DNA of 56,257 bases from the NCBI GenBank assembly GCA_905182175.1, contig CAJJAT010000032.1, forward strand, positions 1-56,257, read 5' to 3'. The notes under the pieces are model-generated. The model had not been told where the DNA came from. It did not search any database and saw only the letters and a list, made by a program, of their open reading frames with translations. This DNA comes from Flavobacteriales bacterium UBA1494. GTDB lineage: Bacteria > Bacteroidota > Bacteroidia > Flavobacteriales_E > Vicingaceae. This document shows, one piece after another, positions 18,368-28,237 of the stretch. Both the position numbers and the translations under genes were made by a program. Numbering within the stretch: position 1 is the first letter of the stretch; each line of letters opens with the position of its first letter.

Positions 18368-19318
18368 TGAATAACGAAGATAGTTATTTTGAAGTATTTG
18401 TTGTCATTTTAAGAACCCCGCTTACATAAATTACATTCTACTCGTTTTGAGCACCACTATTTCCCTCCTACTTGCCAAGCTTTCTCCCGTCAAGGTGTTT
18501 TTTCCCTTAGTTTCAAAACCTCTCCTTTGGACAAACTACCTCCAATCGCCGCGTAACCTCCCAACTGAACCAATCACAAACAAATACAACTTTCCATTCA
18601 GGTAATATATTTTTAATATGCCAATGCTCCTTCAATTGAAACAGATTTGCGAAGCGCTAATTTTTAGACAAAAAATACGTAATACCAGATGTTGATACAA
18701 ATATTGAGTTACCCAATTCAGACAAAATTAAATCCACTCGATATGGAATCAGGACGGAAATTTCGTTATCGATTTTACAAGTTTTGACTTCCGATTAAAA
18801 AATTAAAGTCAATAAGAAATAATGCCTTTTTTAACAAAACACTACCCTTGTTCTATTCTTAATAATAGTTTGGCGAGAATCAATCGTACTCTAATTTCAA
18901 TCTTTTAACTCCTTAAATTACTTTATTTAGTAATGCTCCTTCAGTTTTATAGAAGACCCCAACAAGTCCACTTGTAAATGTCTTGCTTTTACGAACAATT
19001 CATATTAAGCATTGTGTCTAATTTAATCTATTGTTCTCTTTTCATTTTTTAAAAACACTTCACTCATACACTGACCTAGCAGGAACATATGTCAACTCCC
19101 TTACACTCTCCCTGCTCAAATAATAGGTATTTACAATTATTTCCGATGTGGCTAATTTTCAAGTGTCTCGTACCCTTTATATGAGACAAGATCTAACTCA
19201 AAATAAATTTAGGAATAATGACTCGTATTTATATCTTCCATTATAGTTCGCTTACTCTTATTGAACAGTTGACGAAATTACAAGGAATAATACAGCAGAT
19301 AGTAATGCAACTATTTAC
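18368..19318. other. About 950 bp without a recognisable gene
   Basis: Both strands are broken by stops in all frames. The stretch lies between the pyrF stop codon and the DUF2851 start, all genes around being on the minus strand, so it must hold the DUF2851 promoter. A 15-nt near-repeat (AATGCTCCTTCA followed by ATT or GTT) occurs at 18623-18637 and 18932-18946, one mismatch apart. No tRNA, RNase P RNA, tmRNA or terminator-like hairpin was recognised by eye. An unannotated small RNA or a decayed gene remains possible. Confidence 0.4.
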
Positions 19319-20140
19319 CTAATTTTTAATCTGATTTTTTAGTATAGCTGCCATCTCTAACTGGATTGTTTTAGCCGCATCACCACTAGCCTCAGCAAAA
19401 GATTCATCGGCTCCTGCATACAGAATACCCCTAGAAGAATTAATCAACAAACCACAATCTCTATTCAAACCATATTTGCACACTTCGGCTAAACTGCCAC
19501 CTTGTGCTCCAACTCCCGGAACTAGTAAAAAGTGGCTTGGAATAATTTTTCTTATCCCCCTTAAAGACTCCGCTTTAGTTGCTCCCACTACAAACATTAA
19601 ATTCTCATTACTTCCCCAAGTAGCGGTTGTTCTCAAAACTTTCTCAAATAACTTTTCACCACTTATGAGCTCTGAAAATTGAAAATCAAATGCCCCTTTA
19701 TTTGAAGTAAGTCCAAGAACAATTCCCCACTTTCCAGCATGAGAAAGGAACGGTGCAACCGAGTCTTCACCCATGAAAGGAGCTATAGTTACCGAATCAA
19801 AATTGTAGGTCTCAAAGAAAGTTTTAGCATACATATTTGCAGTATTCCCGATATCTCCTCGCTTAGCGTCTGCTATTGTAAAAATGTCTTTCGGAATGTA
19901 ATCTAAAGTCGCCTGTAACGTTTCCCACCCTTGCACACCTCTACTTTCGTAGAATGCAATATTGGGTTTATAGGCCACGCAATACTCTTTTGTCGCATCT
20001 ATTATTCGTTTATTAAACTCTAATATAGGGTTTTCACAGTCTAATAAAAACTTGGGGATTTTCCTAATATCAGAATCTAATCCTACACAAAGAAAGGACT
20101 TCTTTTTGTTAATTTGAGCAATTAATTCTTTTCGGGTCAT
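19319..20140 (-). CDS. pyrF: Orotidine 5'-phosphate decarboxylase (type 2)
   Basis: Catalyses the last step of UMP synthesis, decarboxylating OMP. The 273-residue protein matches the longer type 2 subfamily. It has an N-terminal [20 protein letters not shown], then [13 protein letters not shown], and the catalytic Lys-x-x-Asp element in [18 protein letters not shown]. The phosphate-binding end [20 protein letters not shown] is complete. Its start codon shares bases with the prfA stop (both at 20140), indicating translational coupling in the purM-prfA-pyrF unit. Confidence 0.95.
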   Translation of the reverse strand: MTRKELIAQINKKKSFLCVGLDSDIRKIPKFLLDCENPILEFNKRIIDATKEYCVAYKPNIAFYESRGVQGWETLQATLDYIPKDIFTIADAKRGDIGNTANMYAKTFFETYNFDSVTIAPFMGEDSVAPFLSHAGKWGIVLGLTSNKGAFDFQFSELISGEKLFEKVLRTTATWGSNENLMFVVGATKAESLRGIRKIIPSHFLLVPGVGAQGGSLAEVCKYGLNRDCGLLINSSRGILYAGADESFAEASGDAAKTIQLEMAAILKNQIKN

Positions 20141-21237
20141 TAGTTTACAGAATTTTCATCTCTCAGACCGTCTTTCATCTTCTCTGCATTTGCTGCCATT
20201 CTTAATCCATCAATAACAGGGCCTAAATCGCCGTTAATAATTCCATCTAAATTATATAGCGTCAAATTAATTCTATGATCAGTAACCCTACCTTGAGGAT
20301 AATTATAGGTTCTAATTTTAGCAGATCGATCACCAGTTGACACTTGTGATTTTCTTTCTGCCGCTATTTCTTTTTCCCTTTTTTCAACTTCAGCTTCGTA
20401 TATCCTTGATCTCAATACCTTCATTGCCTTCTCATAGTTTTTCAACTGAGATCGACCATCTTGACATTCTACAACGGTATTGGTAGGAATATGAGTTAAA
20501 CGAACTGCAGACTCTGTCTTGTTTACATGCTGCCCTCCTGCTCCTGACGCTCGATAAGTATCTTTCTTAATATCTGAAGGATCAATTTTTACATCTACTT
20601 CCTCCGCTTCGGGCAAAACTGCAACCGAAGCTGCTGAAGTATGAACTCTTCCTTGTGTTTCTGTTTGTGGAACTCTTTGAACTCGATGAACTCCTGATTC
20701 AAATTTCATAATCGCATATACATTCGCTCCTGACACTTCAAAACTAATTTCCTTAAATCCCCCGGACGTCCCTTCGTTCATGGTCATCACATCGTGCTTC
20801 CATCCTTGATTATCAATGTATTTCAAATACATTCGATACAAATCACCTGCAAAAATACTGGCTTCATCTCCCCCTGCTCCTGCACGAATTTCTATAATAA
20901 CATTCTTGTCATCATCAGCATCTTTAGGAATTAACATCAATTTTATATCTTCCTCTAACTCCTTTTTTCGCTTTTGAAGATCGTCAAATTCCATTTTCGC
21001 CATTTCGCGAAACTCTTCATCTTTTTCATTTGCTAAAATTTCCCTAGATGAATCGATATTTGCCAATACGTTTGAATATTCATCGTACGCATCTACAATA
21101 ACTTTTAAGTCACTGTATTCCTTATTCAGCTTTACGTAACGTTTCATGTCTGAAATAATTTCAGGATCCACAATTTGTTGTGAAACATCAATCCACCTAT
21201 CCTTAATTGACTGTAACTTTTCTATTAAACTACTCAT
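20140..21237 (-). CDS. prfA: Peptide chain release factor 1
   Basis: RF1 recognises UAA and UAG stop codons and triggers peptide release. The 365-residue protein has the N-terminal helical domain, the decoding domain with the RF1-type tripeptide PQT (residues 190-192; PxT is RF1-specific, SPF would be RF2), and the catalytic GGQ at 234-236 within [20 protein letters not shown]. No programmed frameshift is present, as expected for RF1. It lies three bases downstream of purM and overlaps pyrF by one base. Confidence 0.97.
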   Translation of the reverse strand: MSSLIEKLQSIKDRWIDVSQQIVDPEIISDMKRYVKLNKEYSDLKVIVDAYDEYSNVLANIDSSREILANEKDEEFREMAKMEFDDLQKRKKELEEDIKLMLIPKDADDDKNVIIEIRAGAGGDEASIFAGDLYRMYLKYIDNQGWKHDVMTMNEGTSGGFKEISFEVSGANVYAIMKFESGVHRVQRVPQTETQGRVHTSAASVAVLPEAEEVDVKIDPSDIKKDTYRASGAGGQHVNKTESAVRLTHIPTNTVVECQDGRSQLKNYEKAMKVLRSRIYEAEVEKREKEIAAERKSQVSTGDRSAKIRTYNYPQGRVTDHRINLTLYNLDGIINGDLGPVIDGLRMAANAEKMKDGLRDENSVN

Positions 21238-21240
21238 TTC

Positions 21241-22407
21241 TTAATATTCAAATACTCCGTATTCTGACTTTATAGTCAACTTTTTCGATTCTGCAGCCTC
21301 AACTCTGCCTACAATTTTTGCATCTACGTTAAACTGCTTTGAAATTGCAATCAAATCTACTGCTATTTCTTTTGGAACATATAATTCCATGCGATGTCCC
21401 ATATTAAACACTTTGTACATTTCTTTCCAAGGTGTTTGAGATTCTTCATGAATTAACTTAAACAGCGGTGGTATTTCAAAAAGGTTGTCTTTTATTATAT
21501 GCACATTATCTACAAAATGCAATACTTTAGTTTGTGCGCCGCCACTGCAGTGAACCATTCCATGAATAGAATCACGGTGGGTCTTAAACATTTCTGCAAT
21601 AATGGGCGCATACGTTCTCGTTGGTGATAGCACCAATTTTCCCGCATCAATAGGCGAACCTTCTATTGCATCAGTTAGCTTTTTACTTCCTGAATACACT
21701 AAATCTGACGGAACCGCAGAATCATAAGATTCTGGAAATTTAAAAGTTAAATATTTATCAAAAACGTCGTGTCGCGCAGAAGTCAGGCCATTGCTCCCCA
21801 TTCCTCCGTTATATTCAGTTTCGTATGTTGCTTGGCCAAAGGAAGCGAGTCCAACAATCACATCTCCTTTTTGAATGTTGTGGTTAGAAATAACATCCTT
21901 TTTCTTCATTCTTGCAGTTACTGTGGAATCAACAATCACCGTTCGAACTAAATCTCCAACATCTGCTGTTTCTCCACCTGTGCTGTAAATGCCAATGCCA
22001 TGAGACCTTAATTCAGCTAAAATCTCCTCCGTACCATTTATTATTTCTGAGATTACCTCACCAGGAATTAAGTTCTTATTTCGGCCAATAGTTGAACTTA
22101 GAAGTATATTGTCAATTGCTCCTACGCACAGCAAATCATCAATATTCATGGTTATTGCATCCATCGCTATGCCTTTCCAAACTGAAATATCCCCGGTCTC
22201 CTTCCAGTACATATATGCTAGAGAAGATTTAGTGCCGGCCCCATCAGCATGCATCACAACACAGTGCTCATCACTCCCTGTTAAATAATCAGGGACAATC
22301 TTACAAAAAGCTTTTGGAAACAAACCTTTATCCACATTTTTAATAGCGTTGTGCACATCTTCTTTGTCTGCGGAAACACCTCTTAAATTATACCTTCCTT
22401 TATCCAT
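21241..22407 (-). CDS. purM: Phosphoribosylformylglycinamidine cyclo-ligase (AIR synthetase)
   Basis: Closes the imidazole ring in purine synthesis, forming AIR from FGAM with ATP. The 388-residue protein has the AIR-synthase N-terminal ATP-binding part (MHADGAGTKSSLAYMYWKET, with AMDAITMNIDDLLCVGA) and the C-terminal domain with the STGGETADVGDL and GLASFGQATYETEYNGGMGS segments. It is somewhat longer than the 345-residue E. coli enzyme, which is normal for the Bacteroidota type. It is the first gene of the purM-prfA-pyrF unit, mixing purine and pyrimidine synthesis with translation termination. Confidence 0.93.
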   Translation of the reverse strand: MDKGRYNLRGVSADKEDVHNAIKNVDKGLFPKAFCKIVPDYLTGSDEHCVVMHADGAGTKSSLAYMYWKETGDISVWKGIAMDAITMNIDDLLCVGAIDNILLSSTIGRNKNLIPGEVISEIINGTEEILAELRSHGIGIYSTGGETADVGDLVRTVIVDSTVTARMKKKDVISNHNIQKGDVIVGLASFGQATYETEYNGGMGSNGLTSARHDVFDKYLTFKFPESYDSAVPSDLVYSGSKKLTDAIEGSPIDAGKLVLSPTRTYAPIIAEMFKTHRDSIHGMVHCSGGAQTKVLHFVDNVHIIKDNLFEIPPLFKLIHEESQTPWKEMYKVFNMGHRMELYVPKEIAVDLIAISKQFNVDAKIVGRVEAAESKKLTIKSEYGVFEY

Positions 22408-22416
22408 TTTACGTTA

Positions 22417-22454
22417 TAAAAAAACATCCACTTTCAGGATAGAAAATGGATGTT
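22417..22454 (-). terminator. Intrinsic terminator after the PorE-like gene
   Basis: Arms 22423-22435 and 22442-22454 form a 13-bp stem with a six-base loop. The single odd pair (22431/22446) is G-U in minus-strand RNA. A run of seven T follows on the minus strand. It lies between the PorE-like stop codon (22476) and the purM start. Confidence 0.88.
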
Positions 22455-22475
22455 AAATGTATTTGATTTCTACGA

Positions 22476-24524
22476 TTATTGTTCTCCGTCTGTGTCATCC
22501 TCTTCAGGAACAGCATCCTCACCATTCATAGGGTCAGTCTCATTTTCGTTTTCTTCAATAGGTTCACTTACCGGAACAAAATCATCTCCTAAAATACTAA
22601 ATTCAGTTCTTCGATTGGCCTGATGTGCAGCTTCTCGCTCTTCTTCAGAGGCTAGCTTTGCAATTTCATCGTCTGAGATTAGAAGATTTGTTTCCCCATA
22701 CCCTCTCGGCACCATTCTAGCAGGGTCAATACCTCTTCTCACGAGGTAACCTACAGCCGAATCGGCTCTTTTTTGAGATAATATCAGGTTATAATCATCA
22801 CCTCCTCTGCTATCTGTATTGGCTCTTAACTCAATCACTAGCTGAGGATTGTCAACTAAAATATTGTATAAAAATTCAAGGGAATCCGCTGCCTCTGCCG
22901 TTATATCAGCTTTGTTAAACGGATACACAATTTCAGGAAGTTTAATTGCTTTCTCTGTGATTGGCTGTAATTCATATAAATGAGCAAATATCTTAGATGT
23001 ATTAACATTTACCGTGGTCTCTTTTCCTTTCGCTTTTAAGTAATTGGGTTTAGAAACGGTTAATTGATAAGAGGTGTTTTGATTTATATAGTATGCATCA
23101 CCATTCTCTGCAAATTCAAATGTTCCATCTGCTGCAGTCTGCGCTTCAGCATTTGTTCCATCTGTACCTATCAGTTTAACATTCGCAGCAACTAACGGTT
23201 GACCTGATTCTAAGTCACGAACTAAACCTTGTAAGACAAATAAAACAGGAGGCTCACTAAATTGCCATAAATCATCTCTGCCTCGACCACCTTCCCTGCT
23301 TGATGCGAAAAACCCTTTATTCTTGTTACCGTCGAAAGTAATTCCAAAATCATTTGCACTTGAGTTAATTGGAGCTTTCATATTTTTGACTTTCGACCAT
23401 TGCGCATCTCCTACATTTTCAGCAGAAAAAATATCCAATCCTCCCATTCCTACATGACCATTTGAAGCAAAGTACAACATCCCGTTTGGCTTAATGTGTG
23501 GAAACATCTCGTCTCCAGCTGTGTTAATTTCTGGACCGAGATTAATAGGGTTACTCCAATCTCCTCGGGACTCTTCCTTAACATACCACAAATCTTTCCC
23601 TCCTTGACCACCTATCATATCAGAAGCAAAAACAATCATTTTGTCGTCCGGACTTAATGCCGGGTGACCTACAACAAAACTATCGGATGCTATTACAATA
23701 GGCTCAGGTTTAGCAAATTTCACCCCTTGTCTTTTTGCACTAAAGATTTGGCACCCCATGTATCCATTCTTCTCAACTCTGCATCTTGTGAAATACATCG
23801 TGTTTCTCCTAGAATTAACAACTGCTCCACCTTCACTGTCTTCAGTGTTAACTCCCTCACCTTCTACTAATACAGGCTCACTCCATTTACCTTTTTTATC
23901 CCTTTTCGAAATATACAAGTCAGAAAAATTGTCTCCTGTAACTTCAGAAGTATTTGAGCCAGTTGACCCTTCTCGGGTTGATGTAAAAATCATCTCCATG
24001 TTTTTCCTATCTGAAAAAGTAGGATTGTAATCGTAAAATTCAGAATTCAACAGTATTGCGGGTTCCACTACAATTGCCTCAGGGTTATCTGCCCAAGACT
24101 GCGCTTTCTCAGCGGCTTCGATTCCTTTTTTCCCTCTAAAATCGGTTGGAACTTCTGCAACGAACTTCTGATACGCAACCAAAGCTTCATCGTAGTTGCC
24201 GTTCATCATTTTCATGTCACCTAATCGCAATTTCGCGATCGGATCAGCATATTGAGCTATCACTGATTTATCGTACCAAACTTCAGCTTGCTGTGGTTGA
24301 TCACTTAAACGATACGCCTCAGCAATTCTAAAAATAATTTGAGCCTTTACGTCTCGGGCAGGCTCCTTAACGTAAGCCTTTTTATACAATTCGATAGCCT
24401 CAAAATATTTCTCTTCCTGCATTAATGCTTTGTCTGCATCATCAAGATAACTTTTCTGAGCAAAACCTTGCAAACAGAATAAGCAGAAAATAAAAGACAA
24501 TCCAACAACTTTCAGTAACTTCAT
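22476..24524 (-). CDS. PorE-like TPR / beta-propeller / OmpA-domain protein
   Basis: A 682-residue exported protein with four parts in order: signal peptide MKLLKVVGLSFIFCLFCLQG; TPR-like helices (about 25-150); WD40-like PD40 propeller repeats such as FSDRKNMEMIFTSTREGSTG and ALSPDDKMIVFASDMIGGQG (about 165-430); a carboxypeptidase-regulatory beta-sandwich (about 435-520); and a C-terminal OmpA peptidoglycan-binding domain (LVIELRANTDSRGGDDYNLI, SQKRADSAVGYLVRRG). This is the domain order of PorE, the T9SS component anchoring the machine to peptidoglycan in Porphyromonas. Bacteroidota carry several such paralogues, so PorE function is probable, not certain. The acidic tail (about 655-682) is unusual. 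It ends at a strong terminator. Confidence 0.85.
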   Translation of the reverse strand: MKLLKVVGLSFIFCLFCLQGFAQKSYLDDADKALMQEEKYFEAIELYKKAYVKEPARDVKAQIIFRIAEAYRLSDQPQQAEVWYDKSVIAQYADPIAKLRLGDMKMMNGNYDEALVAYQKFVAEVPTDFRGKKGIEAAEKAQSWADNPEAIVVEPAILLNSEFYDYNPTFSDRKNMEMIFTSTREGSTGSNTSEVTGDNFSDLYISKRDKKGKWSEPVLVEGEGVNTEDSEGGAVVNSRRNTMYFTRCRVEKNGYMGCQIFSAKRQGVKFAKPEPIVIASDSFVVGHPALSPDDKMIVFASDMIGGQGGKDLWYVKEESRGDWSNPINLGPEINTAGDEMFPHIKPNGMLYFASNGHVGMGGLDIFSAENVGDAQWSKVKNMKAPINSSANDFGITFDGNKNKGFFASSREGGRGRDDLWQFSEPPVLFVLQGLVRDLESGQPLVAANVKLIGTDGTNAEAQTAADGTFEFAENGDAYYINQNTSYQLTVSKPNYLKAKGKETTVNVNTSKIFAHLYELQPITEKAIKLPEIVYPFNKADITAEAADSLEFLYNILVDNPQLVIELRANTDSRGGDDYNLILSQKRADSAVGYLVRRGIDPARMVPRGYGETNLLISDDEIAKLASEEEREAAHQANRRTEFSILGDDFVPVSEPIEENENETDPMNGEDAVPEEDDTDGEQ

Positions 24525-24644
24525 CTATGTCTGGTATTTGAATTCAATGGTTGCTAAAATAAACAAATTTTCGTTGCTTTTATTGTAATTGGTCCTCAAA
24601 TAACAGCGAGTATTTAACTAGTTAAAACAATAACGAAGGTTACT

Positions 24645-26837
24645 TTAGTGATTAAAAAGCAATTCCCGATATTTTGGTAGCGGCCACATTTCATCATCTA
24701 CCATTAGCTCTAGCTTATCTACACTGTATCTAATTTTGTCAAAGAATGGTTTGACAATGTCAGAATATTCATTCGCTTTCTGCTTTGGGTCTTCTAACTT
24801 ATTTATCCTTTTCCGCTCTGCAATCATTTTATCGGTAGCCTCTTGCACAATTTTCACATGCTTAGATATCCCTTTAATCATGTCCATTTGGATGCTTGAA
24901 AGATCTTTAAAATCCTTCGAATCTAGGATATCCTTCAACCCCTGAACATTCTTTATCAACTCATTTTGATAACGCAATGTCGTCGGTAAAATGTGATTTT
25001 TTGCAAGATCTCCAATTACTCTAGATTCAATTCGAATTAAATTTGTGTACAATTCATATGCAATTTCTTGACGAGCTAACGTCTCTCTATGCGACATTAC
25101 ACCTAAGTTCTCATACAAATCCAACGTTTGTTTTGATGCCATTTCTTCAATAGCGGCAGGTGCAGTTCTCAAATGTGATAGACCTCTCTTTTCAGCCTCT
25201 TCTATCCAAGCATCGCCATAACCATTGCCCTCAAAACGTATATTCTTTGAACTAATGGTATATTTTTTGAGGATAATAAGAATTGCATCATCCTTCTTTA
25301 AGCCAGTTGCAATTAATGCATCCACATCTTTTTTAAATTCTTGAAGTTGTTTTGCTACAATAGAGTTAATAACAACCATAGCAGAAGAACAGTTAGCTGA
25401 AGAACCGATCGCCCTAAACTCGAACTTGTTACCTGTAAAAGCAAAAGGAGAAGTCCTGTTACGATCGGTATTATCTAACAAAATTTCAGGGATCTTTCCA
25501 ATATTTAACTTCAACTCCGTCTTTTCCTCAGCTGTCAAACTTTTATTGTCTTTCACCTTAGACACAAGTTCATCAAGCATGTGAGTTAACTCTTTACCAA
25601 TGAAAACTGAAATTATCGCAGGAGGCGCTTCATTTGCCCCCAACCTATGCTCATTTCCAGCAGTTGCCATTGAAGCTCTCAACAAACGTTCATTATCATG
25701 AACAGCTTTGATTGTATTAATTAAAAACGTTAAAAACTGAAGGTTAGACTTTGGTGTTTTTCCTGGGGCCAATAAATTAACTCCTGTATTTGTTGACAAT
25801 GACCAATTGTTGTGCTTACCCGAACCGTTTATGTTAGCAAATGGTTTTTCATGCAATAACACCCTAAAATTGTGTTTCCTAGCAATTTTATCCATCATGT
25901 CCATCAACAATTGATTATGATCCACAGCTAGATTGGCTTCCTCGAAAACCGGAGCAAACTCATATTGATTTGGCGCCACTTCGTTATGGCGGGTTTTTAA
26001 AGGAATGCCTAGCTTCATGCATTCTATTTCCAATTCCACCATGTAAGCATGAGCCCTTTCAGGTATGCTACCAAAATAATGATCGTCCAATTCTTGCCCT
26101 TTTGCAGGAATATGTCCAAACACTGTTCTTCCTGTTAACACAAGGTCAGGTCGTGCTGTAAATAACGCTTTATCAACCAAAAAATATTCTTGCTCCCAAC
26201 CCAATGTCGCATTTACTTTATTGACATTCTTGTCAAAGTATTGGCAGACGGCTACGGCCGCCTTATCTACGACGTTCAACGCCTTCAACAATGGAGTCTT
26301 ATAATCTAGAGCTTCACCAGTATAAGAGATGTAAATGGTTGGAATGCAAAGAGTATTTCCAATAATAAATGCAGGGGAACTAGGATCCCAAGCGGTATAC
26401 CCTCTTGCTTCAAAGGTATTTCGAATACCCCCATTAGGTAAGCTCGAAGCGTCAGGCTCTTGTTGCGCCAATTGGCTTCCGTCAAATCTCTCGATTACCT
26501 CGTTGTCGTCCAAAGGCTCAAAAAACGCATCGTGCTTCTCTGCAGTTGTTCCGGTTAATGGCTGAAACCAGTGTGTATAATGAGTTACTTGCTTCTCCAT
26601 TGCCCATGCTTTCATAGCAGAAGCCACGGAGTTAGTAATTTTCCTATCTATGGTTTTACCTTTCTCAATGGTTTGCATTACTTGGCTATGTATGTCCTTA
26701 GACATATACTCTCCCATTACTTTCTTATCGAAAACATTAATTCCGTAATAATCTGAAACTTTGTGAGAAGGTGCATCTACAAGTCTTGGAGTTCTTGACA
26801 TAGATGCTTCTAGAGCTTTAAATCGAATGGTAGCCAT
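24645..26837 (-). CDS. glnN: Glutamine synthetase, type III
   Basis: Makes glutamine from glutamate, ammonia and ATP in the cytoplasm. The 730-residue length and sequence fit type III (GlnN), which forms large double-ring dodecamers and is typical of Bacteroidota. Visible elements are NATLGWEQEYFLVDKALFTA, the VAPNQYEFAPVFEEANLAVD block, the active-site NINGSGKHNNWSLSTNTGVN and RNRTSPFAFTGNKFEFRAIG. The N-terminal start MATIRFKALEASMSRTPRLV follows a candidate promoter by 26 nt. It is a single gene, transcribed away from the CaCA antiporter gene's own end. Nitrogen control is likely but no operator was recognised. Confidence 0.96.
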   Translation of the reverse strand: MATIRFKALEASMSRTPRLVDAPSHKVSDYYGINVFDKKVMGEYMSKDIHSQVMQTIEKGKTIDRKITNSVASAMKAWAMEKQVTHYTHWFQPLTGTTAEKHDAFFEPLDDNEVIERFDGSQLAQQEPDASSLPNGGIRNTFEARGYTAWDPSSPAFIIGNTLCIPTIYISYTGEALDYKTPLLKALNVVDKAAVAVCQYFDKNVNKVNATLGWEQEYFLVDKALFTARPDLVLTGRTVFGHIPAKGQELDDHYFGSIPERAHAYMVELEIECMKLGIPLKTRHNEVAPNQYEFAPVFEEANLAVDHNQLLMDMMDKIARKHNFRVLLHEKPFANINGSGKHNNWSLSTNTGVNLLAPGKTPKSNLQFLTFLINTIKAVHDNERLLRASMATAGNEHRLGANEAPPAIISVFIGKELTHMLDELVSKVKDNKSLTAEEKTELKLNIGKIPEILLDNTDRNRTSPFAFTGNKFEFRAIGSSANCSSAMVVINSIVAKQLQEFKKDVDALIATGLKKDDAILIILKKYTISSKNIRFEGNGYGDAWIEEAEKRGLSHLRTAPAAIEEMASKQTLDLYENLGVMSHRETLARQEIAYELYTNLIRIESRVIGDLAKNHILPTTLRYQNELIKNVQGLKDILDSKDFKDLSSIQMDMIKGISKHVKIVQEATDKMIAERKRINKLEDPKQKANEYSDIVKPFFDKIRYSVDKLELMVDDEMWPLPKYRELLFNH

Positions 26838-26862
26838 CGTAGTGTATTTTTATATTGAGACG

Positions 26863-26870
26863 CAAAAATA
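26863..26870 (-). promoter_or_regulatory. Putative -7 box for glnN
   Basis: TATTTTTG on the minus strand matches TAnnTTTG, 25 nt upstream of the glnN ATG. No TTG is seen at the -33 distance, which would fit an activator-dependent or weak promoter. Confidence 0.45.
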
Positions 26871-26974
26871 TAAAAACTTAATCCCTTATAGCTAAAAACA
26901 TGATAAATTTTATCAACACCCCCAGTAAATCAATGCCTTTATTTAAAAAAACCCTCATTTTCTAAAAACACCCC

Positions 26975-27922
26975 CTAATATTCTGCCGCAATTGAAAAAT
27001 AGATATAAAAAGCGTAAAATAAAATGAGAAAGACTCCTTTCCATCGGCCAATTTGCTTTCCGAACAACATAATCGGCAACAAGAGCAATGAAATTCCCAA
27101 AAGAAAATACATATCAAATTGATTAATACTATCAGAAATCTCTAAAGGATGAACAATTGCTGTTATTCCAAGAATCGCTAAAATGTTAAAAATATTAGAC
27201 CCAATTAAATTCCCAATTGAGATATCCGTCTCTTTTCGGAAGGCAGCCATAGAGGAAGTGACTAATTCAGGCAAACTTGTACCAAACGCTACAATTGTAA
27301 CTGAAATGAGCTTTTCACTCACCCCTTGCTTGCTTGCGATACTCACAACTGAGTCAATTAGCCACTCAGCTCCAAAATAAAGAGCCAGCATTCCGCATGC
27401 TAGAAAGAGCACATCTTTATAAATTGGATTTCCTGTATTCAGTTCTGCAACTTCACTCTCCGCTGCTAATTGGATTCCCTCTTTGCGAGAGCGACGGATC
27501 AGCCAGAACGTAAAAAGAGAAAGTATCCCTAGGAATACGCACCCCTCCCACAGAACAATTTCACCATTCATAGCGAAAAAGTAGAATAAGAAAGTAGCAA
27601 GAATCATTAACGGCCAATCAATTCTCAAACTATCCCGATTCACAACGATTGGAAAAATCATCACCGTTATTCCTAAGACCAAAGCAATATTAGAAATATT
27701 AGACCCAACAACTGCTCCCACACTCACGTCGGGGTATCCGTCTAAAACGGCACTCAAACTTACAAGTAATTCAGGAGCAGAAGTTCCGAAGGAAACAACT
27801 GTCATACCAACAACCAGAGGAGAAATCTTTGCTTTTAACGCAATACTTACAGCACCTCGAACCAAAAACTCACCACCCAAAACAAGGGCAACCAGACCGA
27901 GGATCAACCAAAGGTACTCCAT
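26975..27922 (-). CDS. Calcium/sodium antiporter (YrbG-type CaCA family)
   Basis: An inner-membrane cation exchanger of the K+-independent CaCA family. The 315-residue protein has about ten hydrophobic helices in two inverted halves. Each half carries the alpha repeat: VVSFGTSAPELLVSLSAVL with VVGSNISNIALVLGI in the first, and IVAFGTSLPELVTSSMAAF with LIGSNIFNILAILGI in the second. The Ser-x-Pro-Glu motifs give the cation-binding glutamates. It begins immediately after the tatA stop codon (27922/27923), so it is translated together with tatA. Substrate could be Ca2+/Na+ or Ca2+/H+. Confidence 0.93.
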   Translation of the reverse strand: MEYLWLILGLVALVLGGEFLVRGAVSIALKAKISPLVVGMTVVSFGTSAPELLVSLSAVLDGYPDVSVGAVVGSNISNIALVLGITVMIFPIVVNRDSLRIDWPLMILATFLFYFFAMNGEIVLWEGCVFLGILSLFTFWLIRRSRKEGIQLAAESEVAELNTGNPIYKDVLFLACGMLALYFGAEWLIDSVVSIASKQGVSEKLISVTIVAFGTSLPELVTSSMAAFRKETDISIGNLIGSNIFNILAILGITAIVHPLEISDSINQFDMYFLLGISLLLLPIMLFGKQIGRWKGVFLILFYAFYIYFSIAAEY

Positions 27923-28156
27923 TTAAGATTCCTCTTTTTTAGTAGAAGACGATTTCTTTGTTCCGTCTACTTGATCTGTAACTTCTTTTGAAGTTTTACG
28001 AATTTCCTCTTGGATATCACTTGTCGCATTTTTAAATTCTCGAATACCCTTTCCTAGTCCTTTTGCTATTTCCGGAATTTTCTTTGACCCAAAAAGAAGA
28101 ACCAATGCTAAACCTGCAAATATTAATTCTTGAGTAGATAAAAACAGTAGTGTCAT
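27923..28156 (-). CDS. tatA: Sec-independent translocase protein TatA
   Basis: A 77-residue TatA/E-type subunit that forms the pore-lining assemblies of the twin-arginine translocation system. It has a single N-terminal helix (LFLSTQELIFAGLALVLLFG), the conserved FGSKKIPEIAKGLGKGI hinge and amphipathic helix, and a hydrophilic Lys/Ser-rich tail. No tatC is in the window. It lies downstream of the secDF terminator, and its stop codon touches the antiporter start. The grouping of two export-system genes (secDF and tatA) may be incidental. Confidence 0.95.
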   Translation of the reverse strand: MTLLFLSTQELIFAGLALVLLFGSKKIPEIAKGLGKGIREFKNATSDIQEEIRKTSKEVTDQVDGTKKSSSTKKEES

Positions 28157-28186
28157 AACTTATTAATTGAACGCAAAAGTAATAAA

Positions 28187-28220
28187 AAAGCCCCGTCTGC
28201 ATTTCTACAAACGGGGCTTT
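28187..28220 (-). terminator. Intrinsic terminator of secDF
   Basis: A perfect 10-bp inverted repeat AAAGCCCCGT/ACGGGGCTTT (28187-28196 and 28211-28220) is followed by a T-rich stretch on the minus strand. It separates secDF from tatA, 18 nt after the secDF stop codon. Confidence 0.92.
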
Positions 28221-28237
28221 CAGTATGAATCTAAAAT

